DNA of 64,000 nt from RGEC01 sp964475595 (GTDB taxonomy: Bacteria > Bacteroidota > Bacteroidia > NS11-12g > UBA955), in contig CAYYXG010000002.1 of assembly GCA_964475595.1 (NCBI GenBank), positions 124,001-188,000 of the forward strand. The letters are read 5' to 3'. Below, piece by piece: positions 28,109 through 36,617 of the stretch; the first letter of the stretch is position 1, and the number at the start of each line of letters is the position of its first letter. Both the position numbers and the translations under genes were made by a program. The notes below the pieces were generated by a model. It saw nothing but the letters and a program-made list of their open reading frames with translations. It had not been told where the DNA came from and made no database searches.

Positions 28109-29359
28109 TCAAATCTTTAGGTCATTTTCGATAGCAGTTTTTAACTGTTGCATGACACAATTAGCGGCCCTAATCATAAATTGTTCGCGGGTTCCAAACA
28201 GGTGGAATTTTTTGACAAAACTGCCTGTTTTTGTAGCGATGCCAATGTATATCAGCCCCACCGGTTTTTCGTTTGTAGCGCCACCCGGACCTGCAATGCC
28301 GGTAGTGCTTACCGCGATGTCAGCATCGAATTTTTTCAAGGCCGCTTCACACATAATCTTTGCACAGGTTTCGCTTACTGCACCCTCAGTTTCAAAAACA
28401 TGGGTAGGCACCCCCAGTTCCTGTTGTTTAATTTCATTGGCATAACTGACGATGCTCCCCTTGAAAATTTTAGAAATCCCCGGCTCCATCACCAGTTGAT
28501 TGGCGATATAACCACCGGTGCAGCTCTCTGCAAAGGTGATTTTTATGTTGTTTTGAATCAGCCGTTGTGCAATGTGTTTAACGGGGTTAATGTCTTCACG
28601 CACAAAAACGGCATCGCCGCATACCTCACACATCCGATGAAACAAGGCATCCATGTCTGATTTTAAAGTTACTGCCTCATCAGATTGTCCGGATAACCGA
28701 AGTTTTACCGTATTGTATGCCGGCAAATAGGCCAGTTTAATGTACGACGGCAACGTCATTTCAAATTCCTCGAGTCGTTTGCTCAGTAAACTTTCCGGTA
28801 CACCCACGGTCATTGCGGTATAATGCAGTATTTCGGGTGTTTTAAATCGGTTTTTGATGCGAGGGAAAACCCGATTTTCCATAATGTACATCATTTCATT
28901 CGGCACACCGGGCATACTAACCAGTACTTTCCCGAGTTGGTCAAACCACATGCCGGGGGCTGTGCCAATTTCATTGGTCAAAACCTCACATATTTCGGGA
29001 ACATCCGCTTGTTGTTTGTTGATTTCCAGCATTTGTCGACCTCTTTTGGCAAAAATGTTTTCCAGATGTGCCATGACTGTTTCATCCCTTCGGAAATTGC
29101 AGTTATAGAACTTGGCCAGGGTTTTTTTGGTGATATCGTCTTTGGTAGGACCTAATCCGCCTGTTAATAGCAAAAAATCCACCCTTTGAAAGGCTTCCTT
29201 AATCGCAGAAATAATGTCATTTTCACCATCGCTGATGGCAGTTTTACGTGATATCTGAATGCCATGTAGCGCGATGTTTTTGCCTATCCAGGCACTGTTG
29301 GTGTCTACAGTCTGGCCAATCAGTAATTCGTCGCCAATGGTTATTATTTCAGCATTCAT
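28109..29359 (-). CDS. cinA: CinA: competence/damage-inducible protein, NMN amidohydrolase type
   Basis: A 416-residue two-domain protein. Residues 1-170 form the MoaB/MogA-like domain (GDELLIGQTVDTN at 8-20 and the TGGLGPTKDD loop near residue 66), known for ADP-ribose pyrophosphatase activity. Residues ~255-416 are the CinA C-terminal domain with AESCTGG and STTGIAGPGG, which deamidates nicotinamide mononucleotide in NAD recycling. The length and motifs are complete. A TATTTTTG promoter box lies 50 bp upstream. Confidence 0.95.
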   Translation of the reverse strand: MNAEIITIGDELLIGQTVDTNSAWIGKNIALHGIQISRKTAISDGENDIISAIKEAFQRVDFLLLTGGLGPTKDDITKKTLAKFYNCNFRRDETVMAHLENIFAKRGRQMLEINKQQADVPEICEVLTNEIGTAPGMWFDQLGKVLVSMPGVPNEMMYIMENRVFPRIKNRFKTPEILHYTAMTVGVPESLLSKRLEEFEMTLPSYIKLAYLPAYNTVKLRLSGQSDEAVTLKSDMDALFHRMCEVCGDAVFVREDINPVKHIAQRLIQNNIKITFAESCTGGYIANQLVMEPGISKIFKGSIVSYANEIKQQELGVPTHVFETEGAVSETCAKIMCEAALKKFDADIAVSTTGIAGPGGATNEKPVGLIYIGIATKTGSFVKKFHLFGTREQFMIRAANCVMQQLKTAIENDLKI

Positions 29360-29409
29360 GGATGGTATGATAAACCGATTAACTTAAGTGTGATTGAATA
29401 TCGGCTATG

Positions 29410-29417
29410 CAAAAATA
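29410..29417 (-). promoter_or_regulatory. Promoter -7 box TATTTTTG for cinA
   Basis: A perfect TAnnTTTG match on the minus strand, 50 bp before the cinA ATG. Confidence 0.45.
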
Positions 29418-29470
29418 AATGAGTTGCTACGTATTTCTTTTTATTTCAGATTAAACTGACAGTGAAGAGA

Positions 29471-29497
29471 AAACCCGGCCGTCTCCGGTCGGGCTTT
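29471..29497. other. GC-rich hairpin in the cinA-rnhA divergent region
   Basis: Arms CCCGGCCG and CGGTCGGG around a TCTC loop, one wobble pair, flanked by A-rich and TTT bases. It looks like an intrinsic terminator, but no annotated gene ends here. Only an 11-codon frame (ATG at 29420) precedes it on the plus strand. Confidence 0.5.
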
Positions 29498-29580
29498 CTA
29501 TAATGAAAAGGAAAAAGGGTGCTATTTCAAATAGTCGAAAGCTTTGTTCCGATTATCACCACAATGTTAAAAGACACTTG

Positions 29581-29601
29581 AAAGAGGTTATCAACCTTTT
29601 T
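29581..29601 (+). terminator. Possible terminator hairpin before rnhA
   Basis: A 9-bp stem AAAGAGGTT / AACCTTTTT with a 3-base loop ending in a T run. It lies 55 bp before rnhA. The 297-bp gap between cinA and rnhA (29360-29656) thus holds two hairpins and no recognisable gene or tRNA. Confidence 0.35.
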
Positions 29602-29656
29602 GGCTGAGTTGTGCACAATTTTTGTGAATAATTAGGGTGTAGTTCAACTTTGTTGG

Positions 29657-30136
29657 GTGTTGCCAATTATAGTCTATACGGATGGTGCCGCGCTGGGCAA
29701 TCCCGGGCCGGGCGGTTATGCAGCGGTGCTGATGTATGGCGACAAACGCAAGGAAATTTTTGGCGCTTTTAAACTTACCACCAACAATCGCATGGAACTT
29801 CTTGCGGTTATACGGGCGCTGGACAACATCAAAAGCCGCGGTATTCCGGTTCATATTTATTCTGACAGCCAGTATGTGTGTAATGCCGTCCTCAAAGGGT
29901 GGCTTTTTGGATGGAAGAAAAAAGGCTGGACTAAAGTAAAAAATCCGGATTTATGGCAGCGTTTTTACCCGCTTTATGAGCTGTTCAAGCCACAGTTTCA
30001 TTGGGTAAAAGGCCATGCAGGCGTAGCAGAAAATGAGCGTTGTGATTATTTAGCAACACAGGCCGCCGCTCAAGGTCCGTTTGATGCTGATGTATGGTAC
30101 GAAAACAATGTGGCAGCGCCGGATAAACTGCTCTAG
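29657..30136 (+). CDS. rnhA: Ribonuclease HI
   Basis: Cytoplasmic nuclease of 159 residues that cuts the RNA strand of RNA-DNA hybrids. The catalytic residues are all present: Asp9 (YTDG), Glu47 (NRMEL), Asp70 (YSDSQ), His120 and Asp130 (ERCDYLA). The first codon is a GTG at 29657 with an in-frame TTG next to it; no ATG is available. CAACTTTG at 29645-29652, one mismatch from the -7 consensus, may be the promoter. The 3' end overlaps the convergent recN by 4 bp. Confidence 0.95.
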   Translation: MLPIIVYTDGAALGNPGPGGYAAVLMYGDKRKEIFGAFKLTTNNRMELLAVIRALDNIKSRGIPVHIYSDSQYVCNAVLKGWLFGWKKKGWTKVKNPDLWQRFYPLYELFKPQFHWVKGHAGVAENERCDYLATQAAAQGPFDADVWYENNVAAPDKLL

Positions 30137-31800
30137 TCGGTAAACAGCTGAAGCAACTCCCGGGCATTCCCCACAGCGGCTGTACCGGCAGTGCTGCCGG
30201 ATAACATGTAAGCCAGATGCTGAATTCTATCATCATTGTTCAGTAAAGCCATCTTACTTTCGGTAAAATCTTCGGTTTCTTCCTTAAAAATGCGATAGTG
30301 GCTATTACCGGCGGCGGCTACTTGAGGTAGATGTGTTATACAAATCAGTTGATGCCCCATGGCCATATTTCGCATCATTCGGGCCATCTGAAGGGCTATC
30401 TCGCCGCTAATGCCTGTATCTGCTTCATCGTAAATCAGGGTGGGCAAAGTTTTTTTCATGGCGGTAAGGCTTCTCAAACAAAAATTGACCCTGGAAAGTT
30501 CACCCCCGGAGGCCACTTTTTCCAGCGGTAGCAGGGGAGAGCCGGCGTTTGCCCTAAAAGTCATTTGCAGGGAGGCCAGGCCATTCAGATCCGGCTTTTC
30601 CGCATGCTCTTGCCATTCACAAGCGAGTTTTGCATGGGGCATACCCAGTTTTTGCAATTGTTCTGCTACGGCGGTCATCAGTAAATTTGCGGCGGCTACC
30701 CTGCTTTCATGAAGCTCCTTTCCACAGGACAGCACCGTTTGTTCGCACGCGGCAATTTGCGACGTAATCCCTATAATTTCTTCATCCAAATGATGGGCTT
30801 CCTGCAGTTTGAGTGCTAAATTTTGTAGAATGCCTAGCAGTGCATGGCTACTATCTACTGCATGTTTCCTAAACAACAATTGCATACGGGCCTGACGTTC
30901 CTGAAGGGTTTCCAGCAAATCCGGATTGTTTTCGGCCAACTGACCTGTATGTTCAATTTCCCTGGACAATTCCTTTAATTCTTCAGCAATACTCTGCAGG
31001 CGATTTTTATATTTTTCAGCGTTTTCCAGGTAACGTTCCGCCTGTCTAAACAATTGCTTAACCCCGTTGATTCTGTCTGTGATGGAAAGTTCACTTTCGG
31101 TGAGTTCATTCACTGCCTGAATGCAGATCTTACTGATTTCATCGGCATTGGCAAGCATCTGAATGGTAGACTCCAGGTCTGTTTCTTCATTTTCTACAGG
31201 CGAAAAAATACTCAACTCCTCATGCTGAAATCGTATGAAATCTTGCTCTCGTTCAAAGGTGTTTTTTTTATCCAGTAGCAGTTCACGATTTTTAAGCGCA
31301 TTTTTCCATGCTCTGAGAGCCGACCGATAATTTTGTTGTAGGTTTTCATTGCCGGCAAAATCATCTATCACTTGCAATTGCTCTATTGGGTCTGAAATAA
31401 ATGTGCCGGTATTTTGGGTATGAACCTGTACCAGTTTTCCGGAAAGTTGTTTGAGCACATTCAATTGTACCGGGGTGTCGTTTACAAATGCCCTGCTTTT
31501 TCCCGCAGTGCTGATTTCACGTCGGATAATACAAACTGGTTCATAGTCGAGTTCCAGTGCTTCAAAAAGCGGTTCTAGTTGTAGGGTGCGAATGTCAAAT
31601 TCTGCTTCAACGATGCACTTTTCTTGGTGGTTTAGCAAAGCAGACGTTTCGGCTCGGTTTCCTGTAACCAATCCCAGTGCACCCAATAATATACTCTTTC
31701 CTGCACCGGTTTCTCCGGTGATTACGTTCATACCGTTTTGCGGTATGAATGTTAAGGAACGTATAAGGGCAAAGTTATTAACCCTGAGTTGGAGCAGCAT
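30133..31800 (-). CDS. recN: DNA repair protein RecN
   Basis: SMC-like ATPase of 555 residues that acts in double-strand break repair. The Walker A motif GETGAGKS is at about residues 29-36. Long coiled-coil arms fill residues ~150-380. The ABC signature ASGGELSR and the Walker B IYDEADTGISG lie near residues 430 and 465. The length is normal. The gene starts 1 bp after pfkA ends, so the two are cotranscribed. Confidence 0.97.
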   Translation of the reverse strand: MLLQLRVNNFALIRSLTFIPQNGMNVITGETGAGKSILLGALGLVTGNRAETSALLNHQEKCIVEAEFDIRTLQLEPLFEALELDYEPVCIIRREISTAGKSRAFVNDTPVQLNVLKQLSGKLVQVHTQNTGTFISDPIEQLQVIDDFAGNENLQQNYRSALRAWKNALKNRELLLDKKNTFEREQDFIRFQHEELSIFSPVENEETDLESTIQMLANADEISKICIQAVNELTESELSITDRINGVKQLFRQAERYLENAEKYKNRLQSIAEELKELSREIEHTGQLAENNPDLLETLQERQARMQLLFRKHAVDSSHALLGILQNLALKLQEAHHLDEEIIGITSQIAACEQTVLSCGKELHESRVAAANLLMTAVAEQLQKLGMPHAKLACEWQEHAEKPDLNGLASLQMTFRANAGSPLLPLEKVASGGELSRVNFCLRSLTAMKKTLPTLIYDEADTGISGEIALQMARMMRNMAMGHQLICITHLPQVAAAGNSHYRIFKEETEDFTESKMALLNNDDRIQHLAYMLSGSTAGTAAVGNARELLQLFTD

Positions 31801-31801
31801 A

Positions 31802-32770
31802 TTAGCGGCAGATCATTTCATTAAGTATCCAAAGGTTATTATTCAGCTCTTTTTTACCTTTAATGGCCTCTTCAAAGGATGTGTAAACAATTTCATCCTT
31901 GATTACACCTACGGCACAGTTACTTAGGCCTTCGGTCAGTCCTTTGACTGCATGAGCCCCGAGTCTGCTGGCCAGAATTCTGTCACTGGCAGAGGGTTTG
32001 CCCCCGCGCTGAATGTGCCCAAGCACAACCACCCGGGTATCACTTTCCGGATAGTGTTGCAGAAATCTGCTGGATAGTTCCAGGGCTTTGCCTTCTTCAT
32101 CACCTTCTGCCACCACATAAATGGAAAATTCTTTTTTACGGCTCTTTTGTTCGTATTGCTTAATGAGCACATCAAACTGGTTGCCTTTTTCGGGAATAAG
32201 GATTCCTTCGGCTCCTCCGGCAAGACCGGCGTATAGGCCAATATATCCGGAATCACGGCCCATTACCTCTACAAAGAAAACACGGCCATGACTTTCAGCG
32301 GTGTCACGAATCCTGTCGATAGCATCCATTGCGGTATTGACGGCGGTATCAAAACCAATGGTGTAGTCTGTGCCAGCCAGATCGTTGTCGATGGTACCCG
32401 GGCAACCAATGGATGGAATACCGTGCTCTTTTTGCAGATACATGGCACCGGTATATGAGCCATTTCCTCCAATGCAAATGAGGCCTTCTATGCCATTTTT
32501 TTTCAGATTAGCCGCAGCTTTGGCCCTTCCTTCCGGTGTGCGGAATTCAGCACTTCTGGCTGTTTTGAGAACCGTTCCACCATATTGAATGATGTTAGAC
32601 ACGCTGCCGGCATTCAAAGGATGAATGTCGTCTTCAATCATACCCTCGTATCCACGCCTGATGCCGTAGGGTTCTATCCCATAGGCAAGGCAAGTTCTGA
32701 CGGCCGCCCTGATACAGGCGTTCATGCCAGGCGAGTCGCCGCCCGAGGTGAAAATTCCAATTCGCTTCAC
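31802..32770 (-). CDS. pfkA: 6-phosphofructokinase
   Basis: Glycolytic enzyme of 322 residues (bacterial PFK-1 type) phosphorylating fructose 6-phosphate. The SGGDSPGMNA loop is at residues ~9-18, TIDNDL carries the catalytic Asp, and MGRDSGYIG is typical. One deviation: the nucleotide loop reads GGNGSYTGA, with Asn in place of the Mg-binding Asp of the usual GGDGS. I chose the GTG at 32770; the frame runs to a TTG at 32812, but that lies inside a terminator hairpin and adds 14 non-homologous residues. Confidence 0.93.
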   Translation of the reverse strand: MKRIGIFTSGGDSPGMNACIRAAVRTCLAYGIEPYGIRRGYEGMIEDDIHPLNAGSVSNIIQYGGTVLKTARSAEFRTPEGRAKAAANLKKNGIEGLICIGGNGSYTGAMYLQKEHGIPSIGCPGTIDNDLAGTDYTIGFDTAVNTAMDAIDRIRDTAESHGRVFFVEVMGRDSGYIGLYAGLAGGAEGILIPEKGNQFDVLIKQYEQKSRKKEFSIYVVAEGDEEGKALELSSRFLQHYPESDTRVVVLGHIQRGGKPSASDRILASRLGAHAVKGLTEGLSNCAVGVIKDEIVYTSFEEAIKGKKELNNNLWILNEMICR

Positions 32771-32810
32771 GATTTGCAAAATAAAGATAAATGCAGGTAG
32801 ATTTTTCAAC

Positions 32811-32843
32811 AAAAAACCCCGACTGCAAAGTCGGGGTTTTTTG
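32811..32843 (-). terminator. Strong intrinsic terminator downstream of the lipoprotein gene
   Basis: Stem CCCCGACT / AGTCGGGG (32817-32836) with a 4-base loop, flanked by A6 and T6 tracts. It ends transcription from the lipoprotein gene at 32860-33714 before pfkA and could work in both directions. Confidence 0.85.
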
Positions 32844-32859
32844 TTGATAGGCAGACCGA

Positions 32860-33714
32860 TTAGATGTCGCCTCTGTATTCAAATACTATGTTGTCCAGAT
32901 TGTCTGAAGGAGTGTCAATCACATCCGTAATTTTGATAATATAAATACCAAATGGAACCGACTGACCTGACTTAACCAAAATCACATCACCTTTAGCAAT
33001 GTTTGTGATGGTAGCAGTAGCATTAGCTGCATTGTTTTTCCAAAGATTATAAACATAAGAACTGGTCACAGACAGGTTATAATCATTGGCAGTCACTTTC
33101 ACAAACTTGCTGCCATTGCCTGAAGTCCAAGATTTGCTGAAAACAATGGGAGTGGTGGTTGGAGTGCCATCGATAATATCTTTTTCTTGGGGAATGTCCA
33201 TCGCTAGTTTATTTACTGATTTGGTGAGGTCATAAGCACCAGGGTTAGGCCCCTGCAGGTTATAAACTCGCTGGTTTTGCTGAACACCCATTACAAAATT
33301 TGCAGGTTCAATGTCAATGGTTAAAGACTGCTCTGCAGAGGTTCCGTTGGCATCTTCGGCTTTCACAGTTAACTTCAATACGTCACCTACAGTGCCCATA
33401 ACTTTATAGTTGTAAGTAAAGGCAGTGCTCTTAGTGGTAACTGTGGTGTCGAAAATAACGCCTGATGTTCCACCATTGGTGCTCAAGCTGATGGAGATTT
33501 TGGCCAGTTTATTGTCGTTGCTCTGGGCAATTACACCAATTTTCAGTGTGCTGTCAACGCTGGATTTGGTGTTGCCGGAGGTGAATCCTGCACCTGTCTG
33601 GAAAGACAGAGTGGGCTTGGGTGCGCTGTCGCCGTCAGCATCATCACCGCTGCAAGCGGTTAAAAATACCATAGCAGGAACAGCCATGGCGAAAAGTAAA
33701 TGTTTTAATTTCAT
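32860..33714 (-). CDS. Lipoprotein of unknown function, beta-rich
   Basis: A 284-residue lipoprotein with lipobox LTAC (Cys near residue 21) followed by an acidic SGDDADGD stretch, the kind of Asp-rich sequence that can act as a surface-export signal for lipoproteins in this phylum. The body is Ser/Thr-rich beta structure with an Ig-like look in the first half. No domain is recognised with confidence. The ATG at 33714 gives the signal peptide; a longer frame from 33765 does not. It is monocistronic, between its own terminator and the divergent lon gene. Confidence 0.75.
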   Translation of the reverse strand: MKLKHLLFAMAVPAMVFLTACSGDDADGDSAPKPTLSFQTGAGFTSGNTKSSVDSTLKIGVIAQSNDNKLAKISISLSTNGGTSGVIFDTTVTTKSTAFTYNYKVMGTVGDVLKLTVKAEDANGTSAEQSLTIDIEPANFVMGVQQNQRVYNLQGPNPGAYDLTKSVNKLAMDIPQEKDIIDGTPTTTPIVFSKSWTSGNGSKFVKVTANDYNLSVTSSYVYNLWKNNAANATATITNIAKGDVILVKSGQSVPFGIYIIKITDVIDTPSDNLDNIVFEYRGDI

Positions 33715-33789
33715 GTCTTTTTTATTTGATTTGATGCAAAATTCGGCAAACTTGGTGAATTTCACAACAACCCATATAGAAAATATCGA

Positions 33790-33803
33790 TGACTAACCTG
33801 TCA
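33790..33803. promoter_or_regulatory. Inverted repeat TGAC-N6-GTCA in the lon/lipoprotein divergent region
   Basis: Perfect 4-bp arms spaced by 6 bp, followed by TGTCAT direct repeats (about 33810-33823). It lies in the 229-bp region 33715-33943 between divergent genes, where no ORF or perfect TAnnTTTG box was seen. GAATTTTG on the minus strand is the nearest -7-like sequence for the lipoprotein. Confidence 0.3.
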
Positions 33804-33943
33804 GTAAAATTGTCATTATGTCATATTTTCAGATTCTGTGGGTGGTTTTCATTGGGTTTGCCTGCAATTAAGCCTCCTTATGCCGGCAGTTTTAACGTTC
33901 TGGGTGGTTTTGTTAAAAGTGGCACATGGGTTGAACAATATAG

Positions 33944-36451
33944 ATGAATATGTTTGATACGAACGAAATATATCTGGGGCTAAATTCAGATTTCGACTCC
34001 CACGATGGCAATCCGGAGTTTATGCCTCTGTTTTCCAAACAAGATGAAGAAGAATTCAGGAATCAAAAGTTGCCTGAAGAGGTCCCCGTGCTGACCATTA
34101 GAAATACCGTGCTTTTTCCCGGTGTGATTTTTCCGATTACCCTGGGAAGAGATAAGTCCATCAAACTGGTGAAGGAAGCCGTAAAAAAGGATAAAATTAT
34201 TGCGGTGGTTGCACAAAAAAATCCGGAAATAGAAGATCCTGCTCAGGAGGATTTATACAGTGTAGGAACGTTGGCCCAAATTATAAGGACCATGCGAATG
34301 CCTGATGGCACCACTACCTTGATTATACAGGGAAGAAAGCGAATTCTTATAGACGAATATACGCAAAAAGATCCATATTTCAAAGCGAAAATCAGCAATT
34401 TGAATGATGAGCCCTTGAATGAAGACGGAGAGTATGATGCCATCATTCAAAGTATTCGCGACATTTCTGAAAAAATTATCAATCTGGCTCCCAATATTCC
34501 CACTGAAGCCAATATTGCCATAAGAAATATAGACAGTAATAGCTTTCTGGTGCATTTTGTGGCGAGCAACCTTAATATAGGTGTGGCGGAAAAACAGGCC
34601 ATACTCGCCAATATAAACCCACGTGACCGCTCAGTCAGGGTGCTGGAAATGCTTACCAAAGAACTTCAGATTCTGGAATTGAAGGATGAGATTCAGAATA
34701 AGGTTAGAACAGACATTGATAAGCAACAGCGGGAATATTTTCTGCATCAACAAATTCGGGCTATACAAGAGGAATTGGGGGGTGAAACACCCGACAAGGA
34801 AATTCAGAATTTGCGTGAGAAAGGAAACGCAAAATCATGGTCTAAAACAGTACATCAACATTTTAACAAGGAATTGGATCGACTGATGCGCGTCAATCCC
34901 GCATCTCCGGATTACAGTGTGGGATTAAATTACGTTCAGTTGATGATTGAATTGCCCTGGGAAACGTATACCACCGACAATTTTGATTTGAAGTTCGCAG
35001 AAAAGGTACTGGATGAAGATCATTTCGGTTTGGACAAAGTAAAAAAACGGATTCTTGAGTATCTGGCAGTGTTGAAACTCAAAGGGGACATGAAGAGTCC
35101 CATAATCTGTCTGTACGGTCCTCCGGGTGTTGGTAAAACCAGTCTGGGTAAAAGTATTGCACGGGCCCTGGGCCGCAAATATGTGCGAATGAGCTTAGGC
35201 GGATTGCATGATGAAAGTGAAATTCGTGGACATCGCAAAACCTACATTGGTGCTATGCCCGGCCGTGTTATACAAAACCTGAAAAAAGTAGGCAGCAGCA
35301 ATCCTGTTTTTGTGCTTGATGAAATTGACAAGATGGGGCGTGATTTTCGCGGAGACCCCGGAAGTGCCATGCTGGAAGTATTGGATCCGGAGCAAAATAG
35401 TACATTTTATGATAATTATCTGGAACTGGACTATGACCTTAGCAAAGTACTTTTTGTTGCAACGGCAAACAATCTGGATACCATTCAGCCGGCCTTGCTT
35501 GACCGAATGGAGATTATTGAAATCAGCGGATACAGTCTGGAAGAAAAGATAGAAATCGCAAAAAAATACCTGATACCCAAGCAGCGCAAGGCACATGGGC
35601 TCAAGGCCAACGATTTTAAGGTGACAGACAAAGCCCTTGAAATGGTGGTGGAACAGTATACACGAGAAAGCGGAGTGCGCGGACTTGACAAAAAAATTGC
35701 TGCCCTGGCCCGTTCGGCTGCAAAATCTTTGGCTATGGGGGAAAAGTACGCGAAAAATATGGGGATAGACGTGGTACAGGAAATTTTGGGTGCCGAAAAA
35801 ATAGAGCCGGAAACCTATGAGAATAACTACACGCCGGGTGTGGTAACCGGATTGGCATGGAGTCCTATGGGCGGCTCAGTGTTATTCGTGGAAAGTACCC
35901 TGATGCAAGGCAAAGGCAATCTCACCGTTACCGGCCAACTGGGCGATGTGATGAAGGAAAGTGTGAGCTTGGCACGAACTTTTCTCAAGGCCCATGCTTC
36001 ATATCTGGAAATAGATACCCGTGTGTTTGACCACTGGGATGTGCATGTGCACTTCCCGGCCGGTGCCATTCCGAAAGATGGCCCGTCTGCAGGGATTACC
36101 ATTTTAACCTCACTGGCATCGCTGTTTACCCAGAAAAAGGTAAAAAGTCATATTGCCATGACAGGTGAAATAACCCTGAGAGGTAAAGTATTGCCCGTAG
36201 GCGGCATAAAGGAAAAGATATTGGCTGCGAAAAGAGCAGGAATTACCGAGGTAATCATGTGTGAATCGAACCGAAAAGATGTGCAGGAAATAAATGCCGG
36301 TTACTTGAAAGATATGAAATTTCATTATGTGAGTAATATGTTGCAAGTTCTGGATATCGCATTGTTAAATGAGTTTGCAGATCATCCGGTAGATTTGATG
36401 GAACCTGTAAGAAAATCTGCTAAAAAGTCTGAAGACGTAATGTTAAAATAA
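33944..36451 (+). CDS. lon: ATP-dependent protease Lon
   Basis: Cytoplasmic AAA+ serine protease of 835 residues, degrading misfolded and regulatory proteins. The N-terminal substrate domain spans ~40-250. Walker A GPPGVGKT is near residue 392, and Walker B FVLDEIDKMG near 455. The Ser-Lys dyad is Ser715 in KDGPSAG and Lys758 in GGIKEK. The length is normal for Bacteroidota Lon. An ATG at 33950 is a possible alternative start. The stop codon overlaps the start of a 50-codon gene (TAATG). Confidence 0.97.
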   Translation: MNMFDTNEIYLGLNSDFDSHDGNPEFMPLFSKQDEEEFRNQKLPEEVPVLTIRNTVLFPGVIFPITLGRDKSIKLVKEAVKKDKIIAVVAQKNPEIEDPAQEDLYSVGTLAQIIRTMRMPDGTTTLIIQGRKRILIDEYTQKDPYFKAKISNLNDEPLNEDGEYDAIIQSIRDISEKIINLAPNIPTEANIAIRNIDSNSFLVHFVASNLNIGVAEKQAILANINPRDRSVRVLEMLTKELQILELKDEIQNKVRTDIDKQQREYFLHQQIRAIQEELGGETPDKEIQNLREKGNAKSWSKTVHQHFNKELDRLMRVNPASPDYSVGLNYVQLMIELPWETYTTDNFDLKFAEKVLDEDHFGLDKVKKRILEYLAVLKLKGDMKSPIICLYGPPGVGKTSLGKSIARALGRKYVRMSLGGLHDESEIRGHRKTYIGAMPGRVIQNLKKVGSSNPVFVLDEIDKMGRDFRGDPGSAMLEVLDPEQNSTFYDNYLELDYDLSKVLFVATANNLDTIQPALLDRMEIIEISGYSLEEKIEIAKKYLIPKQRKAHGLKANDFKVTDKALEMVVEQYTRESGVRGLDKKIAALARSAAKSLAMGEKYAKNMGIDVVQEILGAEKIEPETYENNYTPGVVTGLAWSPMGGSVLFVESTLMQGKGNLTVTGQLGDVMKESVSLARTFLKAHASYLEIDTRVFDHWDVHVHFPAGAIPKDGPSAGITILTSLASLFTQKKVKSHIAMTGEITLRGKVLPVGGIKEKILAAKRAGITEVIMCESNRKDVQEINAGYLKDMKFHYVSNMLQVLDIALLNEFADHPVDLMEPVRKSAKKSEDVMLK

Positions 36452-36603
36452 TGATACTAAAAAAACTGTTATCCTATGTCACTTTCCGTAAACAGGAAGG
36501 GCCCAAAAGTTCATACCTGAAGATGATGCATGGTATTAATAGAATTAGCATACTCATGTTTTTAGTCGCTTTGGTAGTGATGATGGTTCGATTTTGTAAA
36601 TAA
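36451..36603 (+). CDS. 50-residue single-helix membrane protein, DUF6728-like
   Basis: A complete small ORF starting at the last base of the lon stop codon (TAATG), so probably translated by re-initiation. The protein has a basic N-terminus (MILKKLLSYVTFRK), a MMHGINRIS segment, and one membrane helix (residues ~33-47, ISILMFLVALVVMMV). The FRK...HGINRISI pattern resembles the small Bacteroidota DUF6728 family, recalled from general knowledge. Function is unknown. Its tight link to Lon and to the membrane metallopeptidase 14 bp downstream suggests a role in protein quality control, but this is inference. Confidence 0.75.
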   Translation: MILKKLLSYVTFRKQEGPKSSYLKMMHGINRISILMFLVALVVMMVRFCK

Positions 36604-36617
36604 TCAACAATTCAATT

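Noticed and set aside
32771..32812. TTG start at 32812 for pfkA
   Set aside because: It lies in the T/A tract of the preceding terminator, and the added residues are not part of the PFK fold.
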